Source of the DNA: Bacteriovoracaceae bacterium UBA4096
GTDB lineage: Bacteria > Bdellovibrionota > Bacteriovoracia > Bacteriovoracales > Bacteriovoracaceae
Reading direction: 5' to 3'
Assembly: GCA_002381945.1 (NCBI GenBank)
Contig: DFXY01000043.1
Coordinates: 14,840 to 78,839 of the forward strand
DNA length: 64,000 nt
Part shown: positions 58,417 to 64,000 of the stretch, one piece after another
Layout of the letters: each line of letters begins with the position of its first letter
Position numbering within the stretch: the first letter of the stretch is position 1
Program-made: the position numbers and the translations under genes
Notes under the pieces: model-generated
The model's input: the letters and a program-made list of their open reading frames with translations, nothing else
Databases searched by the model: none
What the model was told of the DNA's origin: nothing

Positions 58417-59522
58417 TATTTCTCTAGAGATTTATTCATTAGTTTAATTGATTTCTTCAAGGCCAATTCACTATATTTACCTTCAGGCGTTGGATCTAGC
58501 GGAAGATTTACCGGTTTGACATCTTTCAGGGCCTCAAGTTCTACACTGAGAAGATCTAATTTTGTTTTTAGCTTTTTAATTTCAGCTTCAAATATTTCTC
58601 TGATTTCAGGAACAGTTGACCCAATCATCATGCCTTCATAGGTCTCTATCAATTCGCCGTAAGTTTTGATTTCTGACTCAAGTACAGCTCTTTTTGAACT
58701 TAAGTTGAAATCAACTACGCGGCTAAAACCATCTGCCACACCGGCCGAGAGGGCGGCCAGTTCTGGGACACTACAAGAGGTACAATTTTGCAGAAGATTT
58801 CTTTCTGCCACTGCTCCCAATGAATAAGAGCCATTGCTTGAAGTTTCACAAGCAGCGTGACCTTCATAAGCATGACCTGATGGACAAATGTCATGAGTGA
58901 ATCCAGTATGAGCGCTATTACCATCACTATGACGGGCCTCATGGAAAAGTGTTCCCAATCTTGAAACTGAGTTCGCAGGAGCATTCAGATCTTTATTCAA
59001 ACGGAATCTTTCCAGAAAGAGACCTTTACCTACTTGCAGAATTCCTACACGTGATGATTTAGCGTAAACTTTGTCACCATCAAGCTTAAGACCAAATAAA
59101 AGATCTTCCTTTTTCCCAACCAGATATAAGGCCGTCCCAATATTAGACATGATCGTGGTAACTTCTTCTTTTCCAGAAACTTCTTTGAAAGCATCAGGTA
59201 GCGGTGTTTTAGGAAAGCTATGGAAAAGCCAGACAGCGATGTTTTCTTCATTTAGCTCAAAGCCTTCACCGATAACGTGCTTGACTCGATTCACCAGCCA
59301 GTTGTGCATATTAGCTCCATCAGCAACTGGCAGACCACTCATGGCCAGAAATTCAGGATCAGACTTGGTGACAGGATTTTGATAAAGATAACTAATATCA
59401 ATTTTTAGTGCATCTACCTGTTCCTGAGGAACGGATGAATGAAATGAGATTCCCCCAAAGTCCTGGGCCGCAAAAGCGCTAGACATGGTAAGGGCGAGAG
59501 TTAGAACTGCTAGGGTTTTCAT
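58416..59522 (-). CDS. Secreted HExxH putative metalloprotease
   Basis: 368 residues from ATG 59522 (MKTLAVLTLALTMSSAFA signal peptide), chosen because AGGAGA lies 5 bases upstream. LGTLFHEARHSDG has HExxH (His194, Glu195, His198). Further His and Cys follow (HTGFTHDICPSGHAYEGHAACE), where the third zinc ligand may lie, and then NCTSCS. The C-terminal third is coiled coil (~280-350). The family is unknown to me. A secreted zinc protease is a reasonable reading but is not proven. It leads a two-gene unit with the 57877 gene. Confidence 0.65.
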   Translation of the reverse strand: MKTLAVLTLALTMSSAFAAQDFGGISFHSSVPQEQVDALKIDISYLYQNPVTKSDPEFLAMSGLPVADGANMHNWLVNRVKHVIGEGFELNEENIAVWLFHSFPKTPLPDAFKEVSGKEEVTTIMSNIGTALYLVGKKEDLLFGLKLDGDKVYAKSSRVGILQVGKGLFLERFRLNKDLNAPANSVSRLGTLFHEARHSDGNSAHTGFTHDICPSGHAYEGHAACETSSNGSYSLGAVAERNLLQNCTSCSVPELAALSAGVADGFSRVVDFNLSSKRAVLESEIKTYGELIETYEGMMIGSTVPEIREIFEAEIKKLKTKLDLLSVELEALKDVKPVNLPLDPTPEGKYSELALKKSIKLMNKSLEK

Positions 59523-59607
59523 ATAGTCTCCTGGATAGTGGAGAAGAAATAACACAGAACGTCATTTACTGACAGATTTAATGTTGACCCATAAAAAGGT
59601 TACAGGG

Positions 59608-62007
59608 CTAGCGCCGCTGATCGACTACCAACCCAATTTTTCCAGTTCGGGGATTTCGAGGGATTTCCCCAGAGGCCACCGCTTTGATCACCACATCCTT
59701 CTTAAACTCTTGAAATTTAAGGGTGTCTTTGAGGTCACGTGAACGCTGATAGATATCAATCAGCAGCATTTCCACATCGACCTCAGAATGAGATTTTTCA
59801 TAAGTAATCTGGAGCTTTTCCCGGACTAAATTGGCCTCACGGCCCTCGGTAATAGTTATTTGAAAGGTCAGAATACCTTTGTCATTCATAACAGATTCAA
59901 CATCGCTGGTAAGTAAACGGCAGGACCAGATTTGAATCACGTTATCGATTCTTCCTAGAAGCTTGAAGCGTTTATCTTCACTTCCGCACTGACATTTTTC
60001 GATCCATTCAATCCTGTCGCCTGTGCGATAATTTTTTACACCCATGCTCTCACGGGCCAGACTGGTGACAATGGCCTCATCTTCCAGAATATTTAATTCA
60101 ATTAAATCACTGAAGACATGATGTTCACCTGGGCCGCAAGAAGAGCACTGATAACCAATAACTCCGGCATCAACGGAAGCGTAACCAGCAGAAGCAAAAA
60201 CTTTTGTTCCCCAAACATTTTCCAGATAACCCCGACGGATTTCAGAAAGCGCCTCTCCGGCATAAAAGACCATAGGAATTTCTAACTTTTCACCGCTAGA
60301 CTCTATGTACTCCGCATTCATTACAAGCATTGAAGGAATACCCATGATTACCTGAGGTTTGAATTTCTTCAGATAAAGCAGGATATTGTCACTGGAGCAA
60401 ATTCCTCCTATGGGTAACTGAATTGCGCCAATTTTTTCCAATGCCTTTTCAACACATAAAAAAGAAGACCAGAGATTTCCTGCCACAAACAGATTGGCGA
60501 CGGTCATCCCGGGACGAACTCCATGACGGATGAAATTTTCGGCCAGCATATCACTCATATAATCAAATTCTTCATAACTAAAATGAATGAACTTCGGCTC
60601 TCCAGTGGTTCCTCCTGAAGAGAAAATATATCCTCTGGGATGAGGAGTATTTTCAAAGTGCGACCTCAAAATGGTTGAATTACTGACTGTCTGAATTTCT
60701 TCTCCATAATCCTGAGTTCTTCTTTCATCACCAATGAAATGAACTAATTCTCTTAAAACAAAACGCCCATCATGAGGTGCTCCTTCCATGCCCCAGGTAA
60801 TGGTACCCAAAGGAGCAAAACGTTTAAGTCCGGTCATAGCGAGAGTCTCAAGATAAGTTTCCCGTTCATTATCTCCAAGAAGATAAGAACAGGATTGGAG
60901 ATAGTATGAAAATGGTTCTAAGACTGAGTAAAGTTCAGTCAGGTCTTTGTAGCGCTTAATAATAAGCGAACGATGAAGCGGAGAAGGTTTTAAGAGTTTA
61001 TTATTCTCCAAATGAAGCAGAAACTCAGGACCAGAGCTCACTCTACCGCCATCCATTAATTCTGAATAATAACCCCGATACTTTTCTTTAAGAATCTCTG
61101 TCGCCTCATCTTCAGATATGGCCCCACGGATGGGAGCTTCTTGAAAAGCTTTTTCCAATTCCTGCAATAATTCACTCTCGATAATTCCTTCTTGCAAATA
61201 GAGATTTTGAGGAGAAGCACAGGCCGACTGATCCCAGGGAACAATATCTGAAACAATCTTTTGAGCGACTTTTTTTAAATTCTTATTGAAAAGGCCTTGC
61301 TGGGAAATCACTTGCAGAGAAATCTTTGGTCCAAAATCCAAAAACTTGATCCGAGAAGGTAAATCCTTTTTATAAGAAGAGATCATCTCTTCTCCACCCC
61401 AGGCGATGATGGTATGGACTTTGGATTTAATAAAATTTTCTGCCTGAAGATCTCCACCTTTCCAGTGAAGAATGGCAAATTTATCTGATAACACTTTATC
61501 CTTATCAAAATCCTTTAATTTTTCAGCAAAAAATGTGGGAAAGAATTTATTCTGACTACTCACTTTGACCACTGAAAGATTCTTGGTTAAAAAACCCATG
61601 ATAAGAGAATCAATGCAGCTTAAAAAAACATTGCCTGCCGTCACGTGGAGGATAATCCCCTGAGGAACTGCCCTGGTTTTGGCCACGGCATGGGGAAGTT
61701 TGGTGAATTGGTCTAAAACTTCCGGTCGGATAAATTCGGCCTTAACTCTTTTTTCCAGATTTTCTTTTTTAAGAAGTCCGGGCAAGAGAGAGAGAGTTTT
61801 ACGGGTCTCATCTTCTGAGAATCCAGATTCCTTGATCAGTTCAGGAAGTGCCTCAAGAAAAGAGGTCTTTCCAAAAGCGTCTAATAAATCAATGATGCTT
61901 TCAAGCTTGATGCGAGAAAACTCCTGACGCTTTAAGCTCAGGTCCTTCCATAGGTCCTGATCTTGCCAATTAAAATCGATCGATAAATCTTTCCCGAACC
62001 AGTACAT
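59608..62007 (-). CDS. LuxC-like acyl reductase fused to PaaK-like acyl-adenylating domain
   Basis: 799 residues. Residues 1-~430 match LuxC acyl-CoA reductase: TAGNVFLSC, IIAWGG, and PWDQSACASPQ with the active-site Cys263, then a C-terminal PHDGRFVLRELVHF. Residues ~440-799 match PaaK-type AMP-forming ligases: SSGGTTGEPK (463-472), VFYAGEAL, YRTGDRI, LLGRIDNVIQIWSCRL, with two Cys pairs (CSSC; CQC) that may bind zinc. One chain could therefore activate an acid and reduce it to the aldehyde. It overlaps the LuxE gene by one base. No luxAB is nearby, so light emission is not indicated. Confidence 0.85.
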   Translation of the reverse strand: MYWFGKDLSIDFNWQDQDLWKDLSLKRQEFSRIKLESIIDLLDAFGKTSFLEALPELIKESGFSEDETRKTLSLLPGLLKKENLEKRVKAEFIRPEVLDQFTKLPHAVAKTRAVPQGIILHVTAGNVFLSCIDSLIMGFLTKNLSVVKVSSQNKFFPTFFAEKLKDFDKDKVLSDKFAILHWKGGDLQAENFIKSKVHTIIAWGGEEMISSYKKDLPSRIKFLDFGPKISLQVISQQGLFNKNLKKVAQKIVSDIVPWDQSACASPQNLYLQEGIIESELLQELEKAFQEAPIRGAISEDEATEILKEKYRGYYSELMDGGRVSSGPEFLLHLENNKLLKPSPLHRSLIIKRYKDLTELYSVLEPFSYYLQSCSYLLGDNERETYLETLAMTGLKRFAPLGTITWGMEGAPHDGRFVLRELVHFIGDERRTQDYGEEIQTVSNSTILRSHFENTPHPRGYIFSSGGTTGEPKFIHFSYEEFDYMSDMLAENFIRHGVRPGMTVANLFVAGNLWSSFLCVEKALEKIGAIQLPIGGICSSDNILLYLKKFKPQVIMGIPSMLVMNAEYIESSGEKLEIPMVFYAGEALSEIRRGYLENVWGTKVFASAGYASVDAGVIGYQCSSCGPGEHHVFSDLIELNILEDEAIVTSLARESMGVKNYRTGDRIEWIEKCQCGSEDKRFKLLGRIDNVIQIWSCRLLTSDVESVMNDKGILTFQITITEGREANLVREKLQITYEKSHSEVDVEMLLIDIYQRSRDLKDTLKFQEFKKDVVIKAVASGEIPRNPRTGKIGLVVDQRR

Positions 62008-63116
62008 TAGTTTTTCTCCAGTAGCTCAAGCGCCTTCAAAGCACAGCCCTTATGCTTGGAAACTCCCGCCCGGCCTTCCAGAATGAGGATGTCAGTACCA
62101 AGCCCACAATCACATTCACCTACTCTGCCATAATCGGTTGTGAGTAAACTCGGAGCGGGATAACTGAAATTATAAGAGCAAAGAAAATGAAGTAAACCGC
62201 GCTCCCCTTTAGGTTTCAAAGATAAATCAAAAGGTGATCGGACATAAACCCGTGCAAAATTTGGAATATGTAGGTTTCCTTTTTCGCAGTCAACGTAAGG
62301 GATACCGTGTTCAACCATTCCAAAAAGATCTCTTTGATTCTTTTCAGGAATTCCCAAATGTTTAAAAATAAATTTTCTGAATTCTTTTTTGGGAATTTCT
62401 TTATCGGCCTTACCTTTCCAACCACCACCGGTTTGAAGCCAGGAATCATCACCCAGCTTTAACTCGATTTGATGTTTTTCAATCACCTCATAAAGAAGAG
62501 CAGGAAAACCCAGTATCCGGGTAGGAATTCCGGATGCCGCAAAACGTTTTAAGGTCTCAACCACTCCCTCTTCATTTAAAACAAAATCATTCTGTTTGGG
62601 ATCAAACTGAATGGCATAATAGACTTCCTTTTTTCCCGTAAAATTGGTCAAAAGCTCGTCGGTAAAGGCAGTCCCTAAATCATTGGCGACCGCAGGATCA
62701 TAAGTAAAACACAGGTAGTTATATTCTTTGGAACTCGCCATCCCCAAGGATTGATGAATTGCCAGAGCGAGCTTCTTCACATTATCCAGGCTTTTTTGAT
62801 CCAGAAACTGTCGGGACTTTTGACCACCAGTACCTGAGCTGGTTAAAGTCAGCACAAGATCTTCTCTGGGAACGGAGCAGAGCTCATGTTCTTTAAACAA
62901 GTGAACCATGGTTCCCGGCACTGAAGAAAGATCCTCTTCAGTTAATAACTGATCAGGATGAAAGCCCAGCTTATTCCAAAGTTTTCTGGTGAACTCATGC
63001 TTTTGATAATGATGAAGAGCATTCTCTTTGAAACTCCTCAGGAACAATTCTCTGGCCTCCAAAGATTTGTCGAAAGGGTCTGAGTTTAATAAATCCTGAG
63101 TGAAGTTGGTTTTCAT
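62007..63116 (-). CDS. LuxE-like acyl-protein synthetase
   Basis: 369 residues. LTLTSSGTGGQKSRQFLD is the LuxE adenylation loop. LPTLLFT-like positions are replaced by ILGFPALLYEVI. SWLQTGGGWKG, FGMVEHGIPYVDCE and LLTTDYGRVGECDCG follow the LuxE C-terminal order. It activates a fatty acid as acyl-AMP and passes it to a reductase. It sits between a GNAT gene (4-base overlap) and the LuxC fusion (1-base overlap), a tight operon. The substrate is unknown. Confidence 0.88.
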   Translation of the reverse strand: MKTNFTQDLLNSDPFDKSLEARELFLRSFKENALHHYQKHEFTRKLWNKLGFHPDQLLTEEDLSSVPGTMVHLFKEHELCSVPREDLVLTLTSSGTGGQKSRQFLDQKSLDNVKKLALAIHQSLGMASSKEYNYLCFTYDPAVANDLGTAFTDELLTNFTGKKEVYYAIQFDPKQNDFVLNEEGVVETLKRFAASGIPTRILGFPALLYEVIEKHQIELKLGDDSWLQTGGGWKGKADKEIPKKEFRKFIFKHLGIPEKNQRDLFGMVEHGIPYVDCEKGNLHIPNFARVYVRSPFDLSLKPKGERGLLHFLCSYNFSYPAPSLLTTDYGRVGECDCGLGTDILILEGRAGVSKHKGCALKALELLEKN

Positions 63117-64000
63117 ATTTTAAGTAATTTAGGATTTAAAGACATGCGCTTCCAGGCCTTAAAGTATTCTTCCAGATATACCTGATTCATGCCTTTGAGT
63201 TTCACATTCTGAAAATCAAAGATCTCAAAGGAGCGGCTAAAAACTGCAAAGTCATAACGTTTATCTCCAATCTGTTGAAAAGAAGGAAAAAAGCCGCAAG
63301 GAATGAATTTAGCCCGGAGTATGCTCTCCAGTATCTTTGGACGATCAGACCGTACTATGACCTCTATATACCGTGCTCCCGCGTCTCTTAATAATTTATT
63401 AGTACTTAAGAAGAGTTCTGTAAAATCCTGGTTGGGAGGCATCTTACCACCTACGATGACACAATAGCCGTCGACCGCTGAGAGATGACAAAAAAGTTCA
63501 ATCGACTGATCAGGTGAGATAATCATCAAATTAGGTTGATGAAAGGGAAAGAATTCAAACTCCAGTTTCTTCTCGGCCTTCAAATGATTGTAGCGATAAG
63601 TGACAAACTTAGGTGATTTGACCACCTCAAGTTCTCCCGGTGGCAGCAGTACTTTAGAAGGCTTTTCTGGAACTATCGACTCCAAAGAATCCAAACCGAC
63701 TTCGTTTTGAACAACATTATATAGAGAGGCCAGCTCATGATGAATTTTATAGTTCGTATGTCTTTTGGCCAGGGCCGAAGGATATACAATCGCCGTAAGG
63801 CAATGAGTTTCGTAATCGTTAGTTCGGTGAGCATTGGGGAAAATGCCCAATTTTTTAAAACCTAATTTTTCCGTTAGTGTTTGAGCTGCTTCATTAACTG
63901 TTCTGGTGGTGGAATAAATAACGTCCACACCTATCGTTTTCTCTCTTAGAAAATTAATCCCAAAAGAAAGAAGCTCTTCCATCACACCATGACCCCGGCA
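63113..64000 (-). CDS. GNAT acetyltransferase-type protein, 3' part (gene runs off the window end)
   Basis: The reading frame is open through base 64000; the visible part is ~295 residues. It begins CRGHGVMEELL, the acetyl-CoA loop R-G-x-G, then IYSTTRTVNEAAQTLTEKLGFKKLGIFPNAH, the GNAT strand-5 Asn-x-x-A and the F-x-x-x-G end. A second half (~130-295) resembles another degenerate GNAT domain (GARYIEVIVRSDRPKILESILRAKFIPCGFFPS). It precedes LuxE in the operon, so it may acylate the same product or a carrier. The N-terminus is missing from the window. Confidence 0.8.
   Translation of the reverse strand, partial: CRGHGVMEELLSFGINFLREKTIGVDVIYSTTRTVNEAAQTLTEKLGFKKLGIFPNAHRTNDYETHCLTAIVYPSALAKRHTNYKIHHELASLYNVVQNEVGLDSLESIVPEKPSKVLLPPGELEVVKSPKFVTYRYNHLKAEKKLEFEFFPFHQPNLMIISPDQSIELFCHLSAVDGYCVIVGGKMPPNQDFTELFLSTNKLLRDAGARYIEVIVRSDRPKILESILRAKFIPCGFFPSFQQIGDKRYDFAVFSRSFEIFDFQNVKLKGMNQVYLEEYFKAWKRMSLNPKLLKI

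Noticed and set aside
59608..63116. Bioluminescence operon
   Set aside because: LuxC- and LuxE-like parts are present but no luciferase subunits or flavin reductase are in the window, and similar reductases serve other pathways.

Overview
The window looks like chromosome of a low-GC Gram-negative bacterium. Many predicted exported proteins carry Sec or lipoprotein signals, there are outer-membrane-type barrel proteins, and the core genes are bacterial (uvrC, murJ, purA, ppc, hppA). The mix of secreted papain-like proteases, giant surface proteins, a membrane pyrophosphatase and LuxC/LuxE-type reductases best fits the Bdellovibrionota (Bacteriovorax/Peredibacter-like). That placement is inference; no rRNA or other decisive marker is present.

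Layout. (1) 1-10.5 kb, core chromosome: 5' part of uvrC, a zinc-ribbon protein, a glycine-rich secreted protein with 42-bp tandem repeats, murJ, purA and a secreted papain-like protease pair. (2) 10.6-10.8 kb: a tRNA-Lys/tRNA-Glu operon with a clear promoter and terminator. (3) 10.8-46.7 kb: a genomic island inserted in the 3' end of tRNA-Glu. It is bounded by an exact 64-bp direct repeat (10794-10857 and 46679-46742) that holds the end of the tRNA and its terminator. A degraded second integrase plus att copy at 21.9-22.3 kb, and a right-end sequence present at both 21.76 and 46.57 kb, show that the island is two related elements in tandem. (4) 46.7-64 kb, chromosome again: a ParE/Phd-type toxin-antitoxin pair touching attR, a compact cobalamin-riboswitch-like RNA before a hotdog thioesterase, ppc with glyoxalase, TerC, hppA, exported proteins, and a GNAT-LuxE-LuxC/PaaK operon running off the end.

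The left element carries integrase and excisionase, an acidic small protein coupled to a C39-like cysteine peptidase, an outer-membrane protein with two paralogous lipoproteins, an XRE regulator, and a probable defence block. That block is a RloC-like zinc-hook ATPase/anticodon nuclease with a PD-(D/E)XK protein, facing a three-gene operon ending in DUF4238.

The right element is mostly one operon: a lipoprotein, a protein of about 4,920 residues (about 22 Ig-like modules, 14 RCC1 repeats, PKD domains, an alpha/alpha-toroid-like region and a Gly-rich end), and an RHS protein of about 2,190 residues with a transglutaminase-like domain and a variable toxin tip. Behind it are a membrane immunity candidate, a frameshifted orphan RHS tip, and a second immunity candidate. 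My leading candidate for an undescribed system is this lipoprotein-giant protein-RHS unit as a contact-dependent or predation-related toxin apparatus. Second is the RloC-like/PD-(D/E)XK/DUF4238 defence block. Third is the acidic protein/C39-like pair.
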